Positions 7,923 to 16,380 of a DNA stretch of 20,886 bases are shown here, piece by piece. The DNA is from Ramlibacter sp. (GTDB lineage Bacteria > Pseudomonadota > Gammaproteobacteria > Burkholderiales > Burkholderiaceae_C): assembly GCA_028292185.1 (NCBI GenBank), contig JAQGMT010000370.1:1-20886 (forward strand), in the 5' to 3' direction. The position numbers were made by a program, and so were the translations under genes. Numbering within the stretch: position 1 is the first letter of the stretch; every line of letters starts with the position of its first letter. The notes under the pieces were generated by a model. That model made no database searches. It saw nothing but the letters and a program-made list of their open reading frames with translations, and was not told the origin of the DNA.

Positions 7923-8989
7923 AGGCAAGCCTGCAGGGCCGCGAGCATCTGGGCATTCTCGTCGGCGGTTCCGACGGTCAGGCGCAGGCAGTTGGCCAGC
8001 AATGGATTCATTTTAGAAACGTTCTTGACCAGGACGCCACGGGATTTCATCCCATCGAAGGTCTTTTGGGCGTCCGGCACCCGCACCAGGATCATGTTGG
8101 CGTCGCTGGGCCAGCTGCGCACCGCCGGCAAGGCGGCCAGCGCGGTTTGCAGGGCAGCGCGCTCCTCGCGCACCGCTTTCGCCTGCGCCGCGAACACGTC
8201 CTGGTGCTCCAGGGCGAACAACGCGCATTCGCAATTGAGCACGCTGACGTTGTAGGGCGGGCGCAACTTGTCGATTTCGCCCACCACGGCCTTGGGGCCG
8301 ATCAGGTAGCCGATGCGAACGCCGGCCAGCCCGAACTTGCTCAAGGTGCGCATCAACAGCACGTTGGGGTAGCGGGCAATCCGATCGCCCCAGCTGCGGC
8401 TGGAAAACGGCTGGTAGGCCTCGTCGATCACCACCAGTCCGGGCGCCGCTTCGATGATCTTCTCGATCACTTCGTCGTTCCACAAATTGGCGGTGGGATT
8501 GTTCGGGTACGCGATGTGGATAACGGCCGGCTGGTGCTGCGCGATGGCGGCCAGCATCGCCGCTTCGTCCAGCTCGAAGTCCTTGGTCAGCGCAACGCCG
8601 ACGAACTTCAGTCCCTGCAGCTGGGCGCTCATCGCGTACATCACGAAGCCCGGCTCCGGGGCGAGGATGCAGGCTCCGGGCACGTCGCACGCCATGGCGA
8701 TCAGCGAAATCAGCTCGTCCGAGCCATTGCCCAGCATGATTTCGAAGCCTTCCGGCATGCGGGCGTACTCGGCGAGCGCGCGACGCAGGTCGTTGATCCG
8801 CTCGCCGGGATAGCGGTTCAGTGGCAAAGCGCCGAGCCGCTGTCCGAGTTCGGCTTGCAGTGCTGCGGGCAGGCGATGGGGATTTTCCATCGCGTCGAGC
8901 TTCACCATGCCCTGCGACGGCTGAATCGCATAGGCGTGCATCGACTGCACATCGCTTCTTATCAGCTTCGTGAGATCGCGGCGGCTCAT
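7919..8989 (-). CDS. hisC: Histidinol-phosphate aminotransferase HisC
   Basis: HisC is a PLP-dependent fold-type I aminotransferase making histidinol phosphate from imidazole acetol phosphate and glutamate. The protein has 356 residues from the ATG at 8989, chosen because it forms an ATGA overlap with the hisD stop. The frame upstream is only a shadow of hisD. The Schiff-base lysine is Lys218 in RTLSKFGLAGVRIGY. Other family features are NPHRLP (substrate side, about 36-41), GNGSDELI (PLP phosphate, about 88-95), YPNNPTAN (about 161-168) and VVIDEAY (about 186-192). Paralogues of HisC are common in this bacterial group, but placement inside the his genes supports the biosynthetic role. Confidence 0.96.
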   Translation of the reverse strand: MSRRDLTKLIRSDVQSMHAYAIQPSQGMVKLDAMENPHRLPAALQAELGQRLGALPLNRYPGERINDLRRALAEYARMPEGFEIMLGNGSDELISLIAMACDVPGACILAPEPGFVMYAMSAQLQGLKFVGVALTKDFELDEAAMLAAIAQHQPAVIHIAYPNNPTANLWNDEVIEKIIEAAPGLVVIDEAYQPFSSRSWGDRIARYPNVLLMRTLSKFGLAGVRIGYLIGPKAVVGEIDKLRPPYNVSVLNCECALFALEHQDVFAAQAKAVREERAALQTALAALPAVRSWPSDANMILVRVPDAQKTFDGMKSRGVLVKNVSKMNPLLANCLRLTVGTADENAQMLAALQACL

Positions 8990-10305
8990 CGCTTCATCCT
9001 CATCTCCGCGGCCCGCGCATGCGCTTGCAAGCCCTCGCCATGCGCCAGTTCCGATGCGATGGCGCCCAGCGTCTGGGCGCCGGCTTCGGTCACCTCGATC
9101 AGGCTGCTGCGCTTCTGGAAGTCGTACACCCCCAGCGGGCTGGAAAAGCGGGCGGTGCTGCTGGTGGGCAGCACGTGGTTCGGACCCGCGCAATAGTCGC
9201 CCAGCGACTCGCTGGTGAAGGCGCCCAGGAAGATCGCGCCCGCGTGCTTGAGCAGCGGCTCCCATTTGTGCGGCTCGCCGCTCGCCACCTCGAGGTGCTC
9301 CGGCGCGATGCGGTTGCTGATCTCGCACGCCTCTTCCATGCTGCGGGTGTGGATCAGCGCGCCGCGCCCGTTCATTGATTTCGAAATGATCTCGGCGCGC
9401 GGCATCTGCGGCAGCAGGCGATCGATCTCGGCCTGCACGCGATCAAGATAGACGCTGTCGGGGCAAAGCAGGATGCTCTGCGCCAGTTCGTCATGCTCGG
9501 CCTGCGAAAACAAGTCCATCGCCACCCAATCGGCCGGCGTGCTGCCATCGGCGAGCACCAGGATTTCGCTCGGGCCCGCGATCATGTCGATGCCGACCTG
9601 GCCGAACACACGCCGCTTGGCGCAGGCCACGTAGGCGTTGCCCGGGCCGGTGATCTTGTCGACCTTGGCCACGGTCGCAGTCCCGTACGCCAGCGCACCG
9701 ATCGCTTGCGCCCCGCCTATCGTGAACGCGCGGCTCACGCCGGCCACGTACGCGGCCGCCAAGACCAGCGCGTTCTTCTCGCCGCGCGGGGTGGGGACCA
9801 CCATGATGATTTCGCCCACGCCGGCAACGTGCGCGGGAATCGCATTCATCAACACCGAAGAGGGATAAGCGGCCTTGCCGCCGGGAACATAGATGCCCAC
9901 GCGATCCAGCGGCGTGACCTTCTGGCCAAGCAACGTGCCCTCGCCATCCCGATAGCTCCAGCTGCCCCCACCGGCGGTCTTCTGGGCTTCGTGGAAGCTG
10001 CGCACCCGCCGTGCGGCCGCTTCGAGAGCGCCGCGTTGCGCAGGCGGCAATTCGTCGAACGCGAGCTTGAGTTCGGCCTGCGTCAGCTCAAGCTGCTTGA
10101 CCGAATCGGCACTGAGCGAATCGAAGCGCCGCGTGTACTCCAGCACCGCCGCGTCGCCACGCTCCTGCACGTCGGCGAGGATCGCCGCCACGCTCTGCTC
10201 GACCTGCGCGTCAGTGCCGGCGGACCAGTGCAGCCGCTGGCGCAGTTGCGCGTCGAAGCCGGGGGCGGCCGTGGACAGTCGGACGGGCTTGGCGATCCAC
10301 TCCAT
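8986..10305 (-). CDS. hisD: Histidinol dehydrogenase HisD
   Basis: HisD oxidises histidinol to histidine in two NAD-dependent steps, the end of the pathway. The protein has 439 residues. The catalytic pair is Glu336-His337 in IAPEHLEV. Zinc ligands fit Gln268 and His271 in SQAEHDE, Asp370 in GDYCAGPNHVLP, and His429 in GLQAHARAAEMR. The NAD region GPGNAYVACAKRRVFG (about 220-235) and AGPSEILV are intact. The ATG is 4 bases after the hisG stop, with a modest AAGAGA element upstream. The stop overlaps the hisC start. Confidence 0.97.
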   Translation of the reverse strand: MEWIAKPVRLSTAAPGFDAQLRQRLHWSAGTDAQVEQSVAAILADVQERGDAAVLEYTRRFDSLSADSVKQLELTQAELKLAFDELPPAQRGALEAAARRVRSFHEAQKTAGGGSWSYRDGEGTLLGQKVTPLDRVGIYVPGGKAAYPSSVLMNAIPAHVAGVGEIIMVVPTPRGEKNALVLAAAYVAGVSRAFTIGGAQAIGALAYGTATVAKVDKITGPGNAYVACAKRRVFGQVGIDMIAGPSEILVLADGSTPADWVAMDLFSQAEHDELAQSILLCPDSVYLDRVQAEIDRLLPQMPRAEIISKSMNGRGALIHTRSMEEACEISNRIAPEHLEVASGEPHKWEPLLKHAGAIFLGAFTSESLGDYCAGPNHVLPTSSTARFSSPLGVYDFQKRSSLIEVTEAGAQTLGAIASELAHGEGLQAHARAAEMRMKR

Positions 10306-10309
10306 GGCG

Positions 10310-10966
10310 CTATCTCTTGGCGACGGCGCCGGCGAACGCGTCGATCACGGCGCGAATGGCATCCTGCTTCAGTTTGAGCGCCGCCTGGTTCACCACCAGC
10401 CGGCAGCTGATGTCCATGATGCGTTCGACCTCGACCAGGTTGTTGGCCTTGAGGGTGCCGCCTGTGGAAACCAGATCGACGATGGCGTCGGCCAGGCCGG
10501 TGAGCGGCGCCAGTTCCATGCTGCCGTACAGCTTGATCAGGTCGACGTGCACGCCCTTGGCGGCGAAGAACTCGCGCGAGATGTTGACGTACTTGGTGGC
10601 GACCGTGAGGCGCGAACCCTGCTTCACGGCGCTGGCGTAGTCGAAGTCGCGGCGCACCGCGACGCTGATGCGGCATTTGGCGATCTGCAGGTCCAGCGGT
10701 TGGTAGAGCCCGGCGCCGCCGCCCCAGTCCGCGCTGTGTTCGATGAGCGTGTCCAGCCCGGTGACGCCGACATCCGCGCCGCCGTATTGCACATAGGTCG
10801 GCACGTCGCTGGCGCGCACGATGACGACGCGCACGCCCGGCTGGCTGGTGGCCAGGATCAGCTTGCGCGATTTTTCGGCATCTTCCAGCACCTCGATGCC
10901 GGCGGCTTTCAGGAGCGGCAGGGTCTCGTCGAAGATGCGTCCCTTGGAAAGGGCGAGCGTAATCAT
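10310..10966 (-). CDS. hisG: ATP phosphoribosyltransferase catalytic subunit HisG, short form
   Basis: HisG catalyses the committed first step, joining ATP and PRPP. The protein has 218 residues from the ATG at 10966, giving the normal start MITLALSKGRIFDETLPLL. The PRPP-binding loop is visible as DLVSTGGTLKANNL (164-177). At this length it lacks the C-terminal ACT-like regulatory domain of long-form HisG (about 299 residues in E. coli). Short-form enzymes are known to work only as a hetero-octamer with HisZ, a histidyl-tRNA synthetase-like regulator. No hisZ is in the window. It begins 13 bases after the murA stop without a clear ribosome binding site. Confidence 0.97.
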   Translation of the reverse strand: MITLALSKGRIFDETLPLLKAAGIEVLEDAEKSRKLILATSQPGVRVVIVRASDVPTYVQYGGADVGVTGLDTLIEHSADWGGGAGLYQPLDLQIAKCRISVAVRRDFDYASAVKQGSRLTVATKYVNISREFFAAKGVHVDLIKLYGSMELAPLTGLADAIVDLVSTGGTLKANNLVEVERIMDISCRLVVNQAALKLKQDAIRAVIDAFAGAVAKR

Positions 10967-10979
10967 GATGGGGTCGGGC

Positions 10980-12245
<1,266 letters not shown>

Positions 12246-12247
12246 GT

Positions 12248-12496
12248 CTAGTTTCTTTGGGCCGTCGTCGCCCACTCGGCGGGCGTATAGGTCTGCATCG
12301 ACAGCGCGTGCACCTCGTCCGTCTGCATTCTCGCACCCAGCGTGGCATAGACCCGCTGGTGCCGCTGGACGGGCCGCTTGCCCTCGAATTCGGCCGAGAC
12401 GATGACGGCGGCCCAATGGCGGCCGTCGCCGTCCACCTCGATATGCTCGCAGGCCAGGCCGGCGCGGATCAGGGATTGCAGTTCTTCGGCGGTCAT
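12248..12496 (-). CDS. ibaG: BolA-family protein IbaG
   Basis: IbaG is a small BolA/IbaG-type protein that typically partners monothiol glutaredoxins in iron-sulfur cluster handling and has been linked to acid stress. The protein has 82 residues. The IbaG-like features are the DGDGRHWAAVIVS strand (about 22-34), the RHQRVYATLG helix and the closing EVHALSMQTYTPAEW block, which resembles E. coli IbaG (YrbA) more than BolA itself. His59 in VHALS is the conserved ligand-type residue of the family. GGAG lies about 6 bases before the ATG. The gene falls between an ABC permease gene (22-base gap) and murA (2-base gap). Confidence 0.92.
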   Translation of the reverse strand: MTAEELQSLIRAGLACEHIEVDGDGRHWAAVIVSAEFEGKRPVQRHQRVYATLGARMQTDEVHALSMQTYTPAEWATTAQRN

Positions 12497-12518
12497 CGGG
12501 GCTCCGTGGCGGTGGGCT

Positions 12519-13274
12519 TCATGTGCGTATTTTGTAGCCGATGCGCAGCAGGTGCACCGCGACCGAGCTCACCACCAGCAGCGCCGAACTCACGATGGCA
12601 AAGCTGAGCCAGGGCGAGACGTCGCTCACCCCGAAAAAGCCGTAGCGGAAGCCGTCGATCATGTAGAAGAAGGGGTTCAGGTGGCTGACGCCCTGCCAGA
12701 AGGCCGGCAGCGAATGGATCGAATAGAACACGCCCGACAGGAAGGTCATGGGCATGATCACGAAATTCTGGAACGCGGCCATCTGGTCGAACTTCTCGGC
12801 CCACAGGCCGGCAATCAGTCCGAGCGTCCCCAGCATGGCCGCTCCTTCGAGCGCGAACACGATGATCCAAAGCGGCGCGACCAGGCCCGGCCGGCCGAAC
12901 CAGGCAGTGACCGCAAAGACGCCAAGGCCCACCGCGAGCCCGCGCGCCACCGAGGATCCGACATAGGCGAGGAACCAGCTCCAATGCGATAGAGGCGTCA
13001 GCAGCAGGAACACCAGATTGCCCATGATCTTGCTTTGCACCAGCGACGACGCGCTGTTGGCGAAAGCGTTCTGCAGCACGCTCATCATCACCAGGCCCGG
13101 CACCAGGAAGGCGGTGTAGCTGATGGTGTCGTACACCTTGACGTGATCCTGCATCACATGGCCGAAGATCAACATGTACATCACCGCGGTGAGCACGGGC
13201 GCCGCGACCGTCTGGAAGGCGACCTTCCAGAACCGCAGTACTTCCTTGTACAAGAGCGTTTGCCAGCCGGTCAT
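12519..13274 (-). CDS. ABC-2 type transporter permease, YadH-like
   Basis: This is the membrane subunit of an ABC exporter. The protein has 251 residues, like E. coli YadH (256). I chose the ATG at 13274 because it forms an ATGA overlap with the ATPase stop. About six hydrophobic segments are visible (roughly 22-40, 53-72, 105-125, 133-157, 170-186, 222-244). The ABC-2 family signature appears as TFLSGVFYSIHSLPAF followed by LNPFFYMIDGFRYGFFG. The substrate is unknown; family members export drugs, polysaccharides or lipids. The position next to mla and murA suggests an envelope role, but this is inference. The pair is not part of the E. coli mla-ibaG-murA cluster. Confidence 0.9.
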   Translation of the reverse strand: MTGWQTLLYKEVLRFWKVAFQTVAAPVLTAVMYMLIFGHVMQDHVKVYDTISYTAFLVPGLVMMSVLQNAFANSASSLVQSKIMGNLVFLLLTPLSHWSWFLAYVGSSVARGLAVGLGVFAVTAWFGRPGLVAPLWIIVFALEGAAMLGTLGLIAGLWAEKFDQMAAFQNFVIMPMTFLSGVFYSIHSLPAFWQGVSHLNPFFYMIDGFRYGFFGVSDVSPWLSFAIVSSALLVVSSVAVHLLRIGYKIRT

Positions 13275-14275
13275 GGGGAAGGTGTCTCGATGACGGCTTC
13301 CCTGGCATCCACCGCGCGATCCGGCGCGTGGTCGCCGGACGCTTGCGCGGCCGCCTGGGTCCTTTCCGCATAGCCCGCGGACATCACGTCCAGGAACACG
13401 TCTTCCAGGTCGGCCTTGCGCACTTCGACGTCTTCGACGCGCAGGCCGGCTTCGCGAATGATCGCCAGGTAGCGCTCGATGTCGTGTGCGTCGTGGGCCG
13501 GCAGCTGCACGATCCGGCCGGTGACACGGGCCTTGCCTTCGAATTCCGGGGGCAGTGCCGTGTCCAGCTTGAAACGCAGCACGTTGCTGGACGCTGCCTT
13601 GAGCAATTCGCTGGTGCGCTCCAGCGCGACCATGCGGCCGGCCTTGAGCATCGCGATGCGGTTGCACAAGGCCTCCGCCTCTTCCAGGTAATGCGTTGTC
13701 AGGAGCACGGTGTGACCTTCCTTGTTCAGGCGCGCGATGAATTGCCACAAGGTCTGGCGCAGCTCGACGTCGACACCGGCCGTCGGCTCGTCCAGCACGA
13801 TCACCGGCGGCTTGTGCACCAGCGCCTGCGCCACCAGCACCCGCCGCTTCATCCCGCCGGACAGCTGGCGCATGTTGGCGCTGGCCTTGTCCGCCAAGCC
13901 AAGGCTTTGCAGCAACTCATCGATCCAGGCGTCGTTGTTCTTGACGCCGAAATAGCCCGACTGGATGCGCAGCGTCTCGCGCACGCTGAAGAACGGGTCG
14001 AACACCAGCTCCTGCGGCACCACGCCCAGCTGGCGGCGAGCATCGGCGTAGTCGGCCTGCACGTCGTGCCCGCGCACCTTGACGCGGCCCGAACTCGCCC
14101 GGGTCAGGCCGGCCAGCACGCTGATCAAGGTGGTCTTGCCGGCGCCGTTGGGCCCCAGCAGGCCGAAGAACTCGCCCTCCTCGATGTCGAAGGTCACGTC
14201 GTCCAGCGCCTTCAACGGGGCACCGCGGACCGAGGGATAGGATTTGGAAACGGACTGGAAGGAGATCGCGGGCAT
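13271..14275 (-). CDS. ABC transporter ATP-binding protein, YadG-like
   Basis: This is the ATPase of the ABC-2 exporter. The protein has 334 residues from the ATG at 14275; a TTG two codons earlier is possible. Walker A is GPNGAGKTT (41-49), the signature LSGGM is at 138-142, Walker B VIVLDEP is at 158-164 and the switch His is His195 in LLTTHYLEEA. A C-terminal region of about 110 residues follows the nucleotide-binding domain, with a KADLEDVFLDV element common in exporter ATPases and an Ala/Asp-rich tail. It is somewhat longer than E. coli YadG (308). It overlaps the permease gene by 4 bases and has a possible promoter just upstream. The substrate is unknown. Confidence 0.92.
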   Translation of the reverse strand: MPAISFQSVSKSYPSVRGAPLKALDDVTFDIEEGEFFGLLGPNGAGKTTLISVLAGLTRASSGRVKVRGHDVQADYADARRQLGVVPQELVFDPFFSVRETLRIQSGYFGVKNNDAWIDELLQSLGLADKASANMRQLSGGMKRRVLVAQALVHKPPVIVLDEPTAGVDVELRQTLWQFIARLNKEGHTVLLTTHYLEEAEALCNRIAMLKAGRMVALERTSELLKAASSNVLRFKLDTALPPEFEGKARVTGRIVQLPAHDAHDIERYLAIIREAGLRVEDVEVRKADLEDVFLDVMSAGYAERTQAAAQASGDHAPDRAVDAREAVIETPSP

Positions 14276-14287
14276 GGGCAACCCACG

Positions 14288-14293
14288 ATTTTA
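14288..14293 (-). promoter_or_regulatory. Possible -10 element for the ABC-2 pair
   Basis: TAAAAT on the minus strand lies 12 bases above the ATG of the ATPase gene, in the 59-base gap after mlaB. Transcription from it would start at or very near the start codon and give a nearly leaderless mRNA; no Shine-Dalgarno is visible there. The -35 region is poor (TTGCGG lies at a 20-base spacing). It could mark the start of an ABC-2 / ibaG / murA / his sub-operon. Confidence 0.4.
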
Positions 14294-14334
14294 GCCAGCG
14301 CCCGGCGCGGCAGCCGCAAGGCGGTGCAAAAGGC

Positions 14335-14607
14335 CTATGGAGCGGCCGGCAGGAGTTCGGCGACGCCGTAGAGCGCGGCCAGTTCCCGCAGCTTGGGCGG
14401 CATGCGGCTCACCGAGAAAGTCTTGCCCACCGCCAGCGCCTCGCGCCGGCACTCGAGCAAGACTGCGAGCACCGACGAGTCGAACTTGCTCAGGCTGCCG
14501 GCATCGGCGATGACGGCCGGCTCGGGCTGTGATTGCAGCCCCTGCGCGAGCATGCGGCAGCAGGCGACGGCGTCGTCGTGCGTGAGTTCGGCCGGAAGAA
14601 CGAGCAT
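14335..14607 (-). CDS. mlaB: STAS-domain protein MlaB
   Basis: MlaB is the small cytoplasmic subunit of the MlaFEDB complex, binding MlaF and supporting its activity and assembly. The protein has 90 residues, close to E. coli MlaB (97). The start LVLPAELTHDDA matches the family opening LALPGEL. The STAS loop reads SKFDSSVLAVL (40-50), with Ser44 in the place of the conserved Thr/Ser of MlaB. The closing PKLRELAALYGVAELLP is typical. I chose the ATG at 14607; an in-frame ATG at 14640 would begin inside a palindromic repeat and adds non-family residues. No clear ribosome binding site is present because the repeat ends 12 bases upstream. Confidence 0.88.
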   Translation of the reverse strand: MLVLPAELTHDDAVACCRMLAQGLQSQPEPAVIADAGSLSKFDSSVLAVLLECRREALAVGKTFSVSRMPPKLRELAALYGVAELLPAAP

Positions 14608-14618
14608 TGGATCAGTTG

Positions 14619-14684
14619 CCGCCGGGCCGCCCCAAGGCAACTGCGGCCCCCTGGGGGGGCAGCGAACTCAGGTGAGCGTGGGGG
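14619..14684. repeat. GC-rich palindromic intergenic repeat, copy 1
   Basis: This 66-base unit shares its first 29 bases exactly with copy 2 (14694-14722), then 15 of 17 bases, then a divergent 10-base spacer, then an identical AGCGTGGGGG end. Internally GCCCCAAGG can pair with CCCCTGGGG, giving a hairpin. The form resembles dispersed intergenic repeats I associate with Comamonadaceae genomes; that link is from memory and not tested. It lies between mlaC and mlaB and replaces the usual upstream region of mlaB. Confidence 0.8.
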
Positions 14685-14693
14685 CCCCATCCT

Positions 14694-14760
14694 CCGCCGG
14701 GCCGCCCCAAGGCAACTGCGGCTCCCTCGGGGGGCAGCGGAGCAAGGCGCAGCGTGGGGG
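14694..14760. repeat. GC-rich palindromic intergenic repeat, copy 2
   Basis: This is the second tandem unit, 67 bases, beginning 75 bases after copy 1 in the same orientation. The central part reads CTCCCTCGGGGGGCAGCG where copy 1 has CCCCCTGGGGGGGCAGCG. Its end lies 11 bases before the mlaC stop region. Together the two copies fill nearly all of the 164-base gap between mlaB and mlaC, so no other feature is expected there. Confidence 0.8.
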
Positions 14761-14771
14761 TCATTCCGGAT

Positions 14772-15413
14772 TCAGCCCTTCTGGCCGTTGGCCTTGTTGC
14801 GCTCCGACAGTGCGGCGATCAGGCCGTCCACGCCCTTGGTGTTGATCTCCTGCGCGAACTGGTTGCGATAGGTCTCCACCAGCCACACACCCAGCACGTT
14901 CAGGTTGTAGATCTTCCATCCGGTGCCTTGGCCCGGCGTCTTTTCCAGCCGGTAGTCCAGCTCGATCGGTTCGCCACGCCCGCGGACCTCGGTGCGCACC
15001 ACCACGTCGGTGTCGGTGGGCGAACTGCGTTGCGGCTTGAGGCTGATGGTCTGGTCGTTGACCTGCGCCAGCGCGCCGGAGTAGGTGCGAACCAGCAGGA
15101 TCTTGAATTCGTCCTGCAGGCGCTTTTGCTGCTCAGGGGTCGCCTGGCGCCAGGCGGGTCCCACCGCAGCAGCCGTCATTCGCCTGAAGTCGACGTTGGG
15201 CATGATCTTGCTGTCCACCAGGGACAGCACCTTGTTGGTATCGCCCGCCTGGATCGACTTGTCGGCCCTGATGGCCGCCAGCACTTCGTCGGACAGGCGC
15301 TTGATCATGGCGTCGGGCGCCTCATCGGCGGCGAACGCCTGCGGCATGAAGCCACCGAACAAGCCCATGGCACATAGAACCGTGGCCGCCTGGACCAGTA
15401 CACGTCTTTTCAT
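14772..15413 (-). CDS. mlaC: Periplasmic phospholipid-binding protein MlaC
   Basis: MlaC shuttles phospholipid across the periplasm between outer-membrane MlaA and inner-membrane MlaFEDB. The protein has 213 residues, as in E. coli (211). A Sec signal peptide is visible: basic MKRR, hydrophobic core, and a likely cut after AFA near residue 28 (AFAADEAP). The Tol-tolerance/MlaC fold features are MPNVDFRRMTAAAVGPAWRQATPEQQKRL and the later GWKIYNLNVLGVWLVETYRNQF. A purine-rich GGAAAGGGAAAG lies directly before the ATG. A 100-base gap containing a strong hairpin separates it from mlaA upstream, and palindromic repeats follow it. Confidence 0.95.
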   Translation of the reverse strand: MKRRVLVQAATVLCAMGLFGGFMPQAFAADEAPDAMIKRLSDEVLAAIRADKSIQAGDTNKVLSLVDSKIMPNVDFRRMTAAAVGPAWRQATPEQQKRLQDEFKILLVRTYSGALAQVNDQTISLKPQRSSPTDTDVVVRTEVRGRGEPIELDYRLEKTPGQGTGWKIYNLNVLGVWLVETYRNQFAQEINTKGVDGLIAALSERNKANGQKG

Positions 15414-15451
15414 TCTTTCCCTTTCCTGCGGACATCGCCGCGATGAGCATT

Positions 15452-15477
15452 GGAACCGCCCGGATGGCTGCGGTTCC
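15452..15477. other. Perfect 8-base inverted repeat in the mlaA-mlaC gap
   Basis: GGAACCGC (15452-15459) and GCGGTTCC (15470-15477) are perfectly complementary around a 10-base loop. It is the best stem in the window outside the repeats. It lies mid-way in the 100-base gap between the mlaA stop and the mlaC start and has no T-run after it on the coding strand. It may be an mRNA processing or stability element, or an operator-like palindrome. Confidence 0.55.
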
Positions 15478-15513
15478 GATGGCCGCGAAGCCCTTGAAAC
15501 AGTTTGCAACCCC

Positions 15514-16380
15514 TCAGCGCGCCGCCGGTGCCGCCGCGGGCCCGCTCGCCGCACCCGGCGGTTCGCTTTCGGGCAATGGCGGAATCTGGCCGTCGGAATC
15601 GGGCTCCTTGCCATCCGAATCGGACTCACGGCCTTCGGAACCCGGTTCCTTGCGGAATCGGTCGGGCTTCTGCGAGTCGAAGATCTGGGCCCGCCGCCTT
15701 TGCAGATAAGCGTCGCGAGTGAAGCTGTACTTGTCGAGGGCGGCTTCATCCAGCACCGAGCCGGCGCGCAGCAAATTGGAGCGCATGTCCACCGCCCGCA
15801 GCACGTACAGCGAATTGCGCTGTCCCGCGGAATCCACGTAATGCACCGGATCGCCCTTGCGGTCGATTGGCAGGGCGAGCGCGTCCCGCACCGTCGACGA
15901 GCCCAGCAAGGGCAACACCAGATACGGTCCCGAGGGTGTGCCCCATCGGCCGAGCGTCTGGCCGAAATCTTCCTTGTGGCGCTCGATGTGCAGTTCGCTC
16001 GCGATGTCCAGGATGCCGCCAAGACCGAAGAAGGTGTTGACGTTGAACCGCATGAAGTTCTCCGCCGCGTCCTGAATGTGCAATTGCAGCAAGCTGTTCA
16101 CCGAAGACCAGGCGTCACCCAGGTTGCCGAAGAAGTTGCTGACGCCGGTGCGCACCAGCGGCGGCAAGACCTCCCGGTACACCGTGGCGGCGGGCTTCAG
16201 GGCCACCGAATCGACGCCCTCGTTGAACGTCATCATCTTGCGATTGAAGGGCTCGAACGGGTCGCGCGGGTTCGGGCCGGTGGCGCAGCCGGCAAGGCCT
16301 GCTGCCGCCGCGGCCAGCAGCACGGCGGCGGCGGCGCGCCGGACCTTGCCGGAGAGGGGCGATGTTGATCTGCGCGTCAT
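15514..16380 (-). CDS. mlaA: Outer-membrane lipoprotein MlaA (VacJ)
   Basis: MlaA removes mislocalised phospholipid from the outer leaflet of the outer membrane and hands it to MlaC. The protein has 288 residues, longer than E. coli MlaA (251). The lipoprotein signal ends in LAGC, with Cys32 the expected lipidated residue. Family blocks are DPFEPFNRKMMTFNEGVD (about 40-57), RTGVSNFFGNLGD (about 77-89), DFGQTLGRWGTPSGPYLVLPLLG (about 138-160) and STVRDALALPID. After about residue 235 comes an added low-complexity tail with three 7-residue repeats, then a Pro/Ala-rich end. I chose the ATG at 16380 because it overlaps the mlaD stop as ATGA. In E. coli mlaA is unlinked from mlaFEDCB; here it is inside the operon. 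Confidence 0.95.
   Translation of the reverse strand: MTRRSTSPLSGKVRRAAAAVLLAAAAAGLAGCATGPNPRDPFEPFNRKMMTFNEGVDSVALKPAATVYREVLPPLVRTGVSNFFGNLGDAWSSVNSLLQLHIQDAAENFMRFNVNTFFGLGGILDIASELHIERHKEDFGQTLGRWGTPSGPYLVLPLLGSSTVRDALALPIDRKGDPVHYVDSAGQRNSLYVLRAVDMRSNLLRAGSVLDEAALDKYSFTRDAYLQRRRAQIFDSQKPDRFRKEPGSEGRESDSDGKEPDSDGQIPPLPESEPPGAASGPAAAPAAR
15589..15651 (-). repeat. Three 21-base tandem repeats encoding the MlaA tail
   Basis: Units at 15589-15609, 15610-15630 and 15631-15651 each start GCC on the + strand and encode KEPGSEG, RESDSDG and KEPDSDG (residues 244-264 of MlaA). A weaker fourth unit may follow at 15652-15672. The repeats keep the reading frame, so copy number could change without breaking the gene. 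Confidence 0.7.

Noticed and set aside
10967..10979. A histidine leader peptide or T-box before hisG
   Set aside because: The murA-hisG gap is only 13 bases, too short for a leader peptide and attenuator.
12528..12536. AT-rich TACAAAAT-like element at the end of the permease gene as a promoter for ibaG-murA-his
   Set aside because: The bases encode the permease C-terminus (YKI), no -35 is evident, and a single hexamer in coding sequence is weak evidence.
14608..14640. Longer MlaB starting at the ATG at 14640
   Set aside because: The extra 11 residues are encoded by the palindromic repeat and do not fit the MlaB family start.
14619..14760. The paired repeats as a short CRISPR array
   Set aside because: There are only two units with palindromic cores and a 9-base interval, no unique spacers of regular length and no cas genes.
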